From Desulfoscipio geothermicus (GTDB lineage: Bacteria > Bacillota > Desulfotomaculia > Desulfotomaculales > Desulfallaceae): a stretch of DNA of 64,000 bases. The first letter of the stretch is position 1. Each line of letters begins with the position of its first letter. The position numbers and the translations under genes are program-made. The DNA lies in contig JAENZP010000015.1 of assembly GCA_016841205.1 (NCBI GenBank), positions 16,128-80,127 of the forward strand, written 5' to 3'. Under the pieces are notes generated by a model. That model was not told the origin of the DNA. It saw only the letters and a list, made by a program, of their open reading frames with translations, and searched no databases. Below, one piece after another: positions 53,620 through 61,385 of the stretch.

Positions 53620-56460
53620 ATGGCAATACAGGAAGTGCGAGTCCAAACCATGCCCTACCTGGAAGATGTTAAGGGCAAATATTTGCTGCATGAAATTCAA
53701 AACACACTGCACATTACAAGCATCACCGAGCTGGTTACCGCCAAGGTTTACCGTTTGGAAGGAATTTCCGCCCAACAGGCCGAGTTTTTAGCCCGCCATT
53801 TGCTGGCCGAAGAAGTGTTTCAAATTTATAAGGTCAACGAAGCTATTATCAAAAACGCTGATAAGCTGGTGGAAGTAGCCTACAAGCCGGGTGTAATGAA
53901 CCCGGAAGCAGGCTCCATATTAAAGGCTGCCGCAGATTTAGGCATCCCCGAAATGGTGGCTGCCGACTCCAGCTATGAATACGGCCTTTACGGTACTTTA
54001 ACAGATGCTGAAACCGAGCTCATCTTAACCAGATTACTGGTTAATGAAACAGTGGAAAGAGTAGTCACGGAAAAACCAGCCACCCTAATCATTAAGGGGC
54101 AGCCCGGCGGGACCAGGGTGATCCCCATCAGAAATATGAACGATGCGGCACTGCTGGATCTTAGCAAGGACAATCTGTTTTTAAACCTTGAAGAAATGCA
54201 GGCCATCCAGAACTACTTTGCCGCCCTGGACCGCGACCCCACTGACTGTGAGATAGAAACCCTGGCCCAAACCTGGTCGGAGCACTGTGGGCATAAAACC
54301 TTTAAGGCCACCGTGATGATAGACGGCCAGGCAAAAGAGCCCTTTTATCAAAGGCTGCGGGAATCTACCAACCAGACTGCCCACCCGCTGGTATTATCCG
54401 CCTTCGAGGATAATTCGGGTGTGATAGACTTTTATGACGGCCTGGCCCTGTGTGGCAAGGTGGAAACCCACAACTCACCGTCGGCCATTGAACCATACGG
54501 CGGTGCCATGACCGGCAGCGGTGGGGTTTTCCGTGACATCTTGGGTACCGGTAAAAGTGCCAAAGTAATTGCCTCCACAGATATGTTTTGCTTTGCGCCG
54601 CCGGACTTACCTGACAGCGAGGTTCCCCCGGGCTGTTTGCACCCCCATTACCTTCTTCGCCGGGTAGTAGACGGGGTTCGGGATTACGGCAACCGCATGG
54701 GCATCCCCACCAACAATGGTTCGGTGCATTTCCACCGGGACTTTAGGGCCAAACCCTCGGTTATCGTAGGCGCCTACGGCCTCATGCCTGCTGCAGATGC
54801 CGGTAAAGGACAGCCGGTAAACGGCGATTTGGCTGTGACTATAGGAGGCCGGACCGGCCGGGACGGCATCCACGGGGCTACCTTTTCCAGCGGTGAAATG
54901 ACTTCCCGTACTATGGACGTCAACGCCAGCGCAGTGCAGATCGGCCATGCCATTGAAGAAAAACGCATTAGCGACGCTCTTTTGCGCGCGCGTGATGAAG
55001 AGTTAATTCAGGCCATTACCGATTGCGGGGCTGGCGGTTTCGCTTCCGCCTTCGGGGAAATGGGTGAGGACACCGGTGTGCGCATTTACCTGGACCGAGC
55101 ACCGCTGAAATACCAGGGCCTGGCGCCGTGGGAAATCTGGGTGTCGGAAAGCCAGGAAAGAATGGCCTTGGCCGTCGCCCCGGAACATATGGAGCGCCTG
55201 GCGGCCATCTGCCGGGAACATAATGTGGAAGTTACCGTTATCGGTGAGTTCACAGGTACCGGTAAGCTTGAACTTTTCTACTATGATGAGATGGTCGGCG
55301 AGCTGACGATGGAATTTTTGCACCACGGCCTGCCCAAGCGCATCATGACTGCCGTACCACATGAACACTCTGTGCAAGTTAGCGAACCCGGTTTACCATG
55401 CGATTGGGAGCAGGTCTGCACTCAAGTAATGCAGCATCTCAACGTATGCTCCAAAGAGCCCATCGTGCGCATGTACGACCACGGTGTGCAGGGCAGCAGC
55501 GCACTGCCGCCTTTTGCCGGGGTAGCGGGCGATGCCCCTAACGACGCGGTGGTAATTGCCCCGGTACCCGGCCAAAAATACGGGGTCATGATTGCTCACG
55601 GACTAAACCCCGTTTTGAATAGCTTAAACCCTTACGCCGGCAGCATCTGGGCAGCCACTGAGGCGGTGTCCAACGCCGTTGCGTCGGGTGCCAACCCGGA
55701 TGAACTGGTTTTAATAGATAACTTCATCTGGCCCTATCCGGACGAGGCGTCACTTTATGACCTTGACCGGGCTGTAGATGCCTGTGTAGATTTTGTCACA
55801 GCCACGGGCATGCCTTTTATATCGGGCAAGGACAGCCTGAGCAGTACCTACCGAGCTTTGGACGGCTCGGTGCTTAAGATACCGCCCGTACTTTGCATAT
55901 CTTGCTTCGGGCGTGTAGCAGACGTAACGCAAACAATATCCACTGACTTTAAGCGCCCAGGCAGTATTATCGCCCTGATAGGCAGGCGCAATGTGCAGCA
56001 AATGGGCGGCTCCGCTTATTTTGACGTTACAGGTGCAGCCTCCCCCCGGGTGCCGCTAATTGACCCAGCCCAGCTGATCACCACGTTGCGCAGCCTTTAC
56101 CAAGCCAATCGCAGCGACTCGGTTTTAGCATGCCATGACATCAGCGAAGGCGGGCTGCTGGCTGCGCTGGCCGAAATGTGCCTGGGCGGGGAAATGGGCG
56201 CCGCCGTAAACCTGCCAGCCAACGAGCGGGCGGATTACAGCCTATTTAATGAAACAGCGGGCTGCTTCTTGGTGGAACTGGCCGACCAGGCTCAGTCCGA
56301 GGAGCTGTTTAAGGATGTGCCTCATATCATACTGGGCCACACCACCGCTGAGCCAAATATTTCGGTTACCCAGGCAAACAACAATATCTTTAATATATCC
56401 ACAGCCAAACTGTTTACAGCCTGGCAAAAACCCATGCAGGAGGTGTTCGGCGGATGTTAA
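53620..56460 (+). CDS. purL: Phosphoribosylformylglycinamidine synthase, PurL with N-terminal PurS-like region
   Basis: 946 residues, between small PurL (~740) and the E. coli single-chain enzyme (~1295). The first ~190 residues hold PurS-like segments (TELVTAKVYRLEG and VNETVERV). The PurL core opens with LAQTWSEHCGHKTFKA (catalytic His), then KVETHNSPSAIEPYGGAMTGSGGVFRD, DCGAGGFASAFGEMGE, and FISGKDSLSSTYR near the second half. It forms FGAM from FGAR using ammonia from PurQ. The 3' end overlaps purQ by 7 nt. GGAGGTG precedes ATG. Confidence 0.94.
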   Translation: MAIQEVRVQTMPYLEDVKGKYLLHEIQNTLHITSITELVTAKVYRLEGISAQQAEFLARHLLAEEVFQIYKVNEAIIKNADKLVEVAYKPGVMNPEAGSILKAAADLGIPEMVAADSSYEYGLYGTLTDAETELILTRLLVNETVERVVTEKPATLIIKGQPGGTRVIPIRNMNDAALLDLSKDNLFLNLEEMQAIQNYFAALDRDPTDCEIETLAQTWSEHCGHKTFKATVMIDGQAKEPFYQRLRESTNQTAHPLVLSAFEDNSGVIDFYDGLALCGKVETHNSPSAIEPYGGAMTGSGGVFRDILGTGKSAKVIASTDMFCFAPPDLPDSEVPPGCLHPHYLLRRVVDGVRDYGNRMGIPTNNGSVHFHRDFRAKPSVIVGAYGLMPAADAGKGQPVNGDLAVTIGGRTGRDGIHGATFSSGEMTSRTMDVNASAVQIGHAIEEKRISDALLRARDEELIQAITDCGAGGFASAFGEMGEDTGVRIYLDRAPLKYQGLAPWEIWVSESQERMALAVAPEHMERLAAICREHNVEVTVIGEFTGTGKLELFYYDEMVGELTMEFLHHGLPKRIMTAVPHEHSVQVSEPGLPCDWEQVCTQVMQHLNVCSKEPIVRMYDHGVQGSSALPPFAGVAGDAPNDAVVIAPVPGQKYGVMIAHGLNPVLNSLNPYAGSIWAATEAVSNAVASGANPDELVLIDNFIWPYPDEASLYDLDRAVDACVDFVTATGMPFISGKDSLSSTYRALDGSVLKIPPVLCISCFGRVADVTQTISTDFKRPGSIIALIGRRNVQQMGGSAYFDVTGAASPRVPLIDPAQLITTLRSLYQANRSDSVLACHDISEGGLLAALAEMCLGGEMGAAVNLPANERADYSLFNETAGCFLVELADQAQSEELFKDVPHIILGHTTAEPNISVTQANNNIFNISTAKLFTAWQKPMQEVFGGC

Positions 56461-57263
56461 ATATGAATAAATCTAAGCCGCGAGTATGTATATTGCGCAC
56501 CGACGGCACCAATTGTGACCAGGAAACGGCTTATGCCTTCAACAAGTCCGGTGGAGACAGCCGTTTAGTGCACGTCAACCAGCTGAGAAGCGGTGCTGAA
56601 AAACTCGCCGACTACCAGATATTGGCCGTGCCCGGAGGGTTTTCCTACGGCGACGACATCCACTCCGGCAAAGTGTTATCCGTTGAACTGGCCTCCTTTT
56701 TAAATGACCAGCTGCGCCGGTTTGTGGACGACGGTAAGCTGGTGCTAGGCATCTGCAACGGCTTTCAGGTGCTGGTACGCACCGGGCTTTTGCCCTGGGG
56801 CGAGCTGGGTAGTATCCAGGCCACGCTGATGCAAAACGACAGCGGCCATTTTGAATGTCGCTGGACCAACCTTTTGGTTGAGCAAAACAACTGCGTATTC
56901 ACCCAAGGCCTGGCAGGCACTATGGTACAGTACCAGGCTGCCCACGGTGAAGGTAAATTTCACACCAACGAGGCAACTTTACAAAAAATTGAGCAGGCCG
57001 GGCAGGTAGTGTTTCGCTACGCTAATGTTGCAAGTGGGCAGCCAACGCAGGATTACCCGCAGAACCCCAACGGTTCACTGCACGCCATCGCAGGCATATG
57101 CGACCAAACCGGCCGAATACTGGGACTGATGCCGCACCCGGAAAGGTTTGTGGAAACCTTCCACCACCCCAACTGGCGGCGGGTCTCATTAGGCGAGCCC
57201 CACGGCCTACCCATATTCCGCAATGCCGTGGCCTACGCCGCCCAAACCGGGGCAGGGTGCTAG
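56454..57263 (+). CDS. purQ: Phosphoribosylformylglycinamidine synthase, glutaminase subunit PurQ
   Basis: 269 residues, longer than Bacillus PurQ (~227). Class I amidotransferase: ILRTDGTNCDQETAYAF, VPGGFSYGDDIHSG, nucleophile Cys in LGICNGFQVL, and the His/Glu pair in GLMPHPERFVE. It supplies ammonia to PurL. ATG 56454 overlaps the purL stop; ATG 56463 three codons later is an alternative. The other purine genes are not adjacent. Confidence 0.95.
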   Translation: MLNMNKSKPRVCILRTDGTNCDQETAYAFNKSGGDSRLVHVNQLRSGAEKLADYQILAVPGGFSYGDDIHSGKVLSVELASFLNDQLRRFVDDGKLVLGICNGFQVLVRTGLLPWGELGSIQATLMQNDSGHFECRWTNLLVEQNNCVFTQGLAGTMVQYQAAHGEGKFHTNEATLQKIEQAGQVVFRYANVASGQPTQDYPQNPNGSLHAIAGICDQTGRILGLMPHPERFVETFHHPNWRRVSLGEPHGLPIFRNAVAYAAQTGAGC

Positions 57264-57381
57264 GTATGGCTTTGGCGCTGTAGGCGCCACAGTGCGCCGG
57301 TACAGCTTAAGATGCAGGCTTTGATGCCTGGGTACCGGTAAATTAATCCCGGGGATATACCGTAAAAGGCAGGGGATTAAA

Positions 57382-57840
57382 TTGCTTTTTCGTAAAGCTA
57401 AAATTTCGGATATTGAATCCATCCATCAACTAATTACTCACTTTGCCGATAAGGACCTAATGTTAGCCCGCTCCCGTTCATCTTTATATGAAAGTTTGCG
57501 GGAATTTAGCGTTGCAGATGTAGGTGGGCGCGTTATTGGGGCAGGCTCACTGCATATCATTTGGGACGATTTGGCGGAAATACGCTCTCTGGCTATAGAA
57601 GAAGAATTCCAGAATCAAAATGTCGGCCACGGCCTGGTGGACGCTTTCTTGGCCGAGGCCGTTGACCTGGAAATACCCAGGGTTTTTGCCCTTACTTATC
57701 AAGCCCAATTCTTTATCAAGTGCGGCTTTAAGCTGATTGCCAAAGAAGACTTACCCCAAAAAGTGTGGAAGGAATGCATCAACTGTCCTAAATTCCCCAA
57801 TTGTGATGAAGTGGCAGTAATTAAGGAGCTGGACTTTTAA
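57382..57840 (+). CDS. GNAT acetyltransferase, short ArgA-like (N-acetylglutamate synthase type)
   Basis: 152 residues, TTG after GGGGATTAAA. The GNAT acetyl-CoA signature is EEFQNQNVGHGLVDAFL, and the end LPQKVWKECINCPKFPNCDE with its Cys cluster is shared by the short amino-acid acetyltransferases that replace ArgA in some Clostridia and actinobacteria. It probably starts arginine synthesis from glutamate; no other arg genes are nearby. Confidence 0.82.
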   Translation: MLFRKAKISDIESIHQLITHFADKDLMLARSRSSLYESLREFSVADVGGRVIGAGSLHIIWDDLAEIRSLAIEEEFQNQNVGHGLVDAFLAEAVDLEIPRVFALTYQAQFFIKCGFKLIAKEDLPQKVWKECINCPKFPNCDEVAVIKELDF

Positions 57841-57928
57841 AAAATAATCCCCTCAATTGTATAACGTGTATAGCGCAAGCTTTACCGGGTGATATTGAAA
57901 TAAGAATGAACAACAAGGAGGAATTACT

Positions 57929-58696
57929 ATGCCTGAACCTCAACCGGTAATGCCCCGTAGCTGGCGCGTACAAACCAAGCCGCATAAATTTTGCCCCGGG
58001 TGTGGCCACGGACTGGTTTTAAAATGCCTGGGTGAAGCCATCGACGAACTGGGCATCCAGCAGCGCGCCGTATATGGCTGCGATATCGGCTGTTCATTAC
58101 TGTCCTATGATTTTTTCAACTTGGACAGTATACAAACGCACCACGGGCGCACCACCCCTGTGGTCACCGGCATCAAAAGAGCCAACCCCGATACTGTATG
58201 TATAGCCTACATGGGCGACGGTGGTGGCTATGCGATTGGCTCCCAGCACCTCGTAAACGCAGCCGGCCGCAATGAAAATATCACGGTTATTTTGGTCAAC
58301 AATACCATTTACGCCATGACCGGTGGCCAGATGGCCCCCACCACAATGCCGGGCCAAAAAACCGAAACCACCCCATATGGTCGAGACCCCGGCCCAACGG
58401 GCTATCCGATGCTGGGACCGGAAATGGTGGCCGCTATCACCATGGAAGGTGCCTACGTAGCACGGGGCACCATCGCTAATTTAAGGCAGCTAAAAGCCTA
58501 TATCAAGAAAGCGCTGGAAAACCAGCTAGCCGAGCGGGGTTTTTCCTTTGTCGAGGCATTGTCTGCATGTCCCACCAACTGGCGCACTAACGCCGAAGAG
58601 ACCTGGCGGTTTGTGGAAAAAGAAATGACAAGCTATTTTAAAGTTGGTGAATTAAAAAATCCCACTGCAGGCGAAATAGCAAAGCCGGCCCATTAA
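57929..58696 (+). CDS. 2-oxoacid:ferredoxin oxidoreductase beta subunit (orphan)
   Basis: 255 residues. TPP-binding beta subunit of the PorB/KorB type: KFCPGCGHGLVLKCLGEA, GCDIGCSLL, THHGRTTPVVTGIK, MGDGGGYAIGSQHL and NNTIYAMTGGQMAPTT. The substrate (2-oxoglutarate, pyruvate or branched) cannot be assigned. No alpha or gamma subunit gene is on either side, which is unusual because these are nearly always co-encoded. AAGGAGGAATT precedes ATG. The terminator stem overlaps the last codons. Confidence 0.9.
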   Translation: MPEPQPVMPRSWRVQTKPHKFCPGCGHGLVLKCLGEAIDELGIQQRAVYGCDIGCSLLSYDFFNLDSIQTHHGRTTPVVTGIKRANPDTVCIAYMGDGGGYAIGSQHLVNAAGRNENITVILVNNTIYAMTGGQMAPTTMPGQKTETTPYGRDPGPTGYPMLGPEMVAAITMEGAYVARGTIANLRQLKAYIKKALENQLAERGFSFVEALSACPTNWRTNAEETWRFVEKEMTSYFKVGELKNPTAGEIAKPAH

Positions 58697-58713
58697 TAAA
58701 TGGGCCGGCTTTA
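58680..58713 (+). terminator. Terminator overlapping the stop codon of the oxidoreductase gene
   Basis: Stem AAAGCCGGCCCATT / AATGGGCCGGCTTT, loop AATA; its left arm contains the last five codons and the stop TAA. T tract short (TATAAA). Confidence 0.75.
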
Positions 58714-58715
58714 TA

Positions 58716-58880
58716 AAATTATGGGCTAAGGGGGATTCAACCATCATCCGGTTAAGATTAACTATTCGCCCCAACGCAGTCGGATCCACCCAAGCCCATA
58801 CCGAGCACCAATACGCCATCAAAGAAACCCTCCACTAATAATCAACGCAAAATTGAATATTTTGACTTTTTTAGGTAGAA
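58716..58880 (+). other. Gap with a short orphan frame
   Basis: AAGGGGGA at about 58729 is followed by an open stretch ATC ATC CGG... of 31 codons ending TAA (about 58743-58838; IIRLRLTIRPNAVGS...). It has no ATG, GTG or TTG at the expected place. It may be a gene remnant. Nothing else seen. Confidence 0.3.
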
Positions 58881-58979
58881 CTAAAAAAATACCGTATAAT
58901 ACATAAATTCCAAAGTGTTACGATATTCTTGATTTGTATTATAAGCAGCCGTCGCAACGGCCATTTTGAATAAGTACAT
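58881..58979 (-). CDS. Small peptide A (32 aa)
   Basis: Leftward ATG preceded by GAAAGGAGGGG, one of the strongest ribosome sites in the window. The peptide begins MYLFKMAVATAAYN and ends EFMYYTVFF. A near-ideal promoter lies 40-65 nt upstream. A diverged second copy lies at 59087-59158 in the same orientation. No family recognised. The amphipathic, aromatic composition could suit a membrane-active or signalling peptide, but no export or immunity gene is next to it. Confidence 0.5.
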   Translation of the reverse strand: MYLFKMAVATAAYNTNQEYRNTLEFMYYTVFF

Positions 58980-59016
58980 TATACCCCTCCTTTCATTCAC
59001 TCCCATAATGATTAAA

Positions 59017-59045
59017 ATTAAACGCAACACAGAATATTTTGTCAA
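59017..59045 (-). promoter_or_regulatory. Promoter of small peptide A
   Basis: Minus strand: -35 TTGACA (59040-59045), 17-bp spacer, -10 TTTAAT (59017-59022), directly ahead of the peptide A ribosome site. Confidence 0.6.
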
Positions 59046-59069
59046 TTTTAAACAGGAGTTAATCAAATA

Positions 59070-59083
59070 ATGTAGGCCTACAT
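59070..59083. promoter_or_regulatory. 14-bp perfect palindrome between the two peptide genes
   Basis: ATGTAGGCCTACAT, fully self-complementary, 25 nt upstream of the -35 of the peptide A promoter. Candidate operator. Confidence 0.4.
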
Positions 59084-59086
59084 AAA

Positions 59087-59158
59087 TTACGCCATGGATT
59101 GATAGCTTGGGCAAAAGCAGAATGCCAATGCAAGCACTGCCTTTTAAAACAGTTCCAT
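59087..59158 (-). pseudogene. Small peptide B, paralogue of A with an early stop
   Basis: ATG preceded by ATGAAAGGAGGTTAGT, like copy A. It reads MELF, then TAA, then KAVLALAFCFCPSYQSMA and TAA. Aligned with copy A (MYLFKMAVATAA), the TAA replaces the AAA codon for Lys5, a single base change. The rest of the first 12 codons is similar. Either a dead copy or a coding region shortened to four residues. Confidence 0.45.
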
Positions 59159-59517
59159 ACTAACCTCCTTTCATTTATTTTAGCCTAATACAGGCTTATA
59201 AACGTTTGAATATTTAAACATTTTTTAAGTAAAAAATACAAACTACTTATGATATGTTGTAAAGAACGGGATTTTCGCCGAGAATATTTGCGAGGAGTAT
59301 TTAAATATTACACGCTTAATTGAATATTGCGACATTTTAAAAAATAATCTAACCTAATATGTATTCTATTCAACAAGCTAACAAAAATGTGCATGTAATT
59401 GGTAATAGAAGGTAAAAATTAGATTAAAAAATTAAATATCGGAAATACTTTCTATAGGTATTTACCAATGTTATTTTAACACAGTATCAAAAGGTTTACA
59501 ATGGAGGTTTTAATCAA
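59159..59517. other. AT-rich gap before the Mrr-like gene
   Basis: 359 nt, very AT-rich. Apart from the ribosome site of peptide B at its left edge and GGAGGTTT before 59518, I see no gene, stable hairpin or clear promoter. Confidence 0.35.
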
Positions 59518-60444
59518 ATGTTTAGCAACCGCATAAATTATTATATGCAAAACCCACCCCGGGATGAACGCACCCGTCTGGCTCAGACCGTGGACTTTGC
59601 GCTTACTTTATTATTTACCTGGTTTATCACAATTATTGCCGCCCAGTTATTACCTATGGCTCTAATAGCAGTAAAAATCATAGTCATTTTCGTAATGCTA
59701 ATTGAGTTAATATTAATCACCAAAGTAAAAATCAGCCGTCGCAAAGCACTGAACACTCACCGAAACATCTGGTATAGTGCCCGCAAATGCCGCGAAAATA
59801 TCTATGCCATTAAAGACCGGGGGAAATTCGCCCAGCTCGTTAAGGAATTGCTCGAAGGCCTAACCCCTTTTGGAAAACTAAAAGACCTTCACCCATGTGC
59901 AGATTCAACCATTGATATCTCATGTAACCTAGGCAATCATAAAATCGGCGTCATGTGTATAAACTTAGCAGGGGAAGACCAAAAGGTATCCGCTAATCAA
60001 ATTAGGGACTTTTTGAAGGAAATTAATCAAGCTCATTATAACAAAGGCATGGTGATAACCAGCAGCTCGTTTACCGAAGAAGCTCGCCGGTTTGTCCGGC
60101 AAATGAATGGGCGGGTCAAAATCCACCTTATCGACGGTCATGGGCTGCTACGCTTGGCCAAGCGCACTCAACACCCTATTTTTTCGCTTGAAAAATGGAA
60201 GGAGGACAGGGACAACCTCATATCAGGTAAGGAAATTGCCCTTTCAATTAAGGAAAATATTTTGACTTCTAGAAAAAGAGCCCTGTTATTAACCATGCTA
60301 GGTCTGGTATTTTTAGTTATTGCCGCTTTACAAAATGAGTTATTTAGCGCCATTTATTTTGTTTTTGGCGTGATTAATTTATTCATTGGCCTGACTGGTT
60401 TTATACTATGCCTTTTGCGCAAAAACGAATTAATATTCGATTAA
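59518..60444 (+). CDS. Membrane-anchored Mrr-like (restriction endonuclease fold) protein
   Basis: 308 residues. Two helices at ~24-65 and two at ~258-300 bracket a cytoplasmic domain. That domain resembles Mrr_cat: GNHKIGVMCINLA, VSANQIRDFLKEINQA, KGMVITSSSFTEEARRFV and IHLIDGHGLLRLA. The usual catalytic D...(E/Q)xK reads TIDISC...VMCIN here, so the lysine is missing and nuclease activity is doubtful. Membrane-bound Mrr-like proteins are known in Firmicutes with no fixed role. GGAGG before ATG. Followed by a CATGGGC / GCCCATG hairpin at about 60457-60481. Confidence 0.65.
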   Translation: MFSNRINYYMQNPPRDERTRLAQTVDFALTLLFTWFITIIAAQLLPMALIAVKIIVIFVMLIELILITKVKISRRKALNTHRNIWYSARKCRENIYAIKDRGKFAQLVKELLEGLTPFGKLKDLHPCADSTIDISCNLGNHKIGVMCINLAGEDQKVSANQIRDFLKEINQAHYNKGMVITSSSFTEEARRFVRQMNGRVKIHLIDGHGLLRLAKRTQHPIFSLEKWKEDRDNLISGKEIALSIKENILTSRKRALLLTMLGLVFLVIAALQNELFSAIYFVFGVINLFIGLTGFILCLLRKNELIFD

Positions 60445-60485
60445 CCAAAATAAAGTCATGGGCACCAGCCATGCCCATGACTATG

Positions 60486-60593
60486 TTATTTATAACTATT
60501 TTTCTTTCGCACCATAGAAGCCAAGCATGGGAAGAAGATCAGCAACAATAACAATAACAAGATTAAACTACCACCGCCACCACCGTAGGCCAT
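60486..60593 (-). CDS. YjcZ-like small glycine-rich membrane peptide (35 aa)
   Basis: Leftward ATG after AAAGAGGAGGG. The peptide is MAYGGGGGSLILLLLL, continuing as one hydrophobic helix and ending in a basic tail SMVRKKNSYK. A short Gly/Tyr head, one Leu/Ile-rich helix and small size fit the YjcZ/SscA-like sporulation peptides of Firmicutes. Too short for most gene finders. Convergent with the Mrr-like gene, sharing a hairpin. Confidence 0.65.
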   Translation of the reverse strand: MAYGGGGGSLILLLLLLLIFFPCLASMVRKKNSYK

Positions 60594-60674
60594 TTTATTA
60601 CCCTCCTCTTTTATATGTTTAATTCAATTTTTCCCTTCATGTTATTCAATGTGTTAATAAAATATACATGCCAT

Positions 60675-60713
60675 GTTCAGATGAACCGGTACTAATAGGT
60701 CGAGGATTTGACC
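60675..60713 (+). rRNA. 3'-terminal fragment of a 23S rRNA gene
   Basis: GAACCGGTACTAATAGGTCG then AGGATTTGACC is the nearly universal 3' end of bacterial 23S rRNA (GACCGGTACTAATCGGTCGAGG...). Everything upstream of about 60675 is unrelated AT-rich DNA, so only ~40 nt survive. It lies 131 nt before a 5S-like gene in the same orientation, as in an rRNA operon. Confidence 0.8.
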
Positions 60714-60844
60714 TGATTCTCGGCTAAAATGTAGTTTTACTTGCTGATTTAAACTTGCCAAGCTGTGCATTTTTGAGGGAGTTTACACAAGGTGCCAGGC
60801 ACCGTAAAATTAACTTATTATCCCTAAACAATATTATATAGTTT

Positions 60845-61001
60845 TCTGGTGACCATACTGAAAATGATACACCCGTTCCCATATCGAACACAGAAGTTAA
60901 GCTCTTCAAGGCAGATGGTACTTGGACTTAGCTCAGCTGTGTGCCCCGCTTCGCTTGTGCCTCAAAGGGGTAAAGGATTATGAGAGTAGGTCGTTGCCGG
61001 A
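60845..61001 (+). rRNA. 5S rRNA-like gene with ~42-nt insertion in helix IV
   Basis: The core is clear: ACACCCGTTCCCATATCGAAC, ACAGAAGTTAAGCTCTTCAA, GATGGTAC, and ATGAGAGTAGG. Helix I can form from CTGGTGAC (60846-60853) and GTTGCCGG at the 3' end. The usual distance between GGTA and GAGAGTAGG is ~19 nt (B. subtilis); here it is 61 nt (60921-60981). The extra segment holds a possible TGCCCC / GGGGTA stem (60942-60947 with 60967-60972). Total ~157 nt against ~117. It belongs to a truncated rRNA operon remnant and may be a pseudogene. Confidence 0.8.
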
Positions 61002-61385
61002 ATTAATTGAATTCGCATTTTAGCATAATTAATATGCAGATCTTTTTATTTATTTCTTAACAGGGGTTTTGTCGGAAATGTTGGCGGTACCCCAATATAA
61101 AAACTATAAAATAAGCTTATACATAAAACACATTAAATAATTTATTTTAATTTGAATAATCAATAATTTTTATACATCCTAAAAAAGTAGCCCCTAAAAA
61201 AGTTAACAAGCTTTAGCCTTTTTTTGTAATACTATAATCATCAGTTGATTCGATGGTGTGACAAACTAGCATTTACCTAAGGTCGGATATAAAGTGGTAC
61301 ATCTTAAGTGGTGAGTTACTCTTATTGCTTTTAGTTGTTTCACTCTGGTACGTTAGGCGATGATATTTGCTGGAGGGCTGTTGAA
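61002..61385. other. AT-rich gap after the 5S-like gene
   Basis: 384 nt with no supported gene, tRNA or terminator. The right end has GGAGGG at 61371, the ribosome site of the next gene. Confidence 0.35.

Noticed and set aside
57264..57381. GC-rich repeats (GGCGCTGTAGGCGCC, TACCGG) after purQ as a mobile element
   Set aside because: Short, irregular palindromes without flanking duplication or transposase; likely just a folded 3' region.
60790..60805. GGTGCCAGGCACC palindrome before the 5S-like gene
   Set aside because: Only a 13-nt palindrome; too little to call a repeat element without a genome search.
60929..60940. TTAGCTCAGCTG inside the 5S insertion looks like a tRNA D-arm
   Set aside because: No acceptor, anticodon or T-arm sequence follows; probably coincidence.
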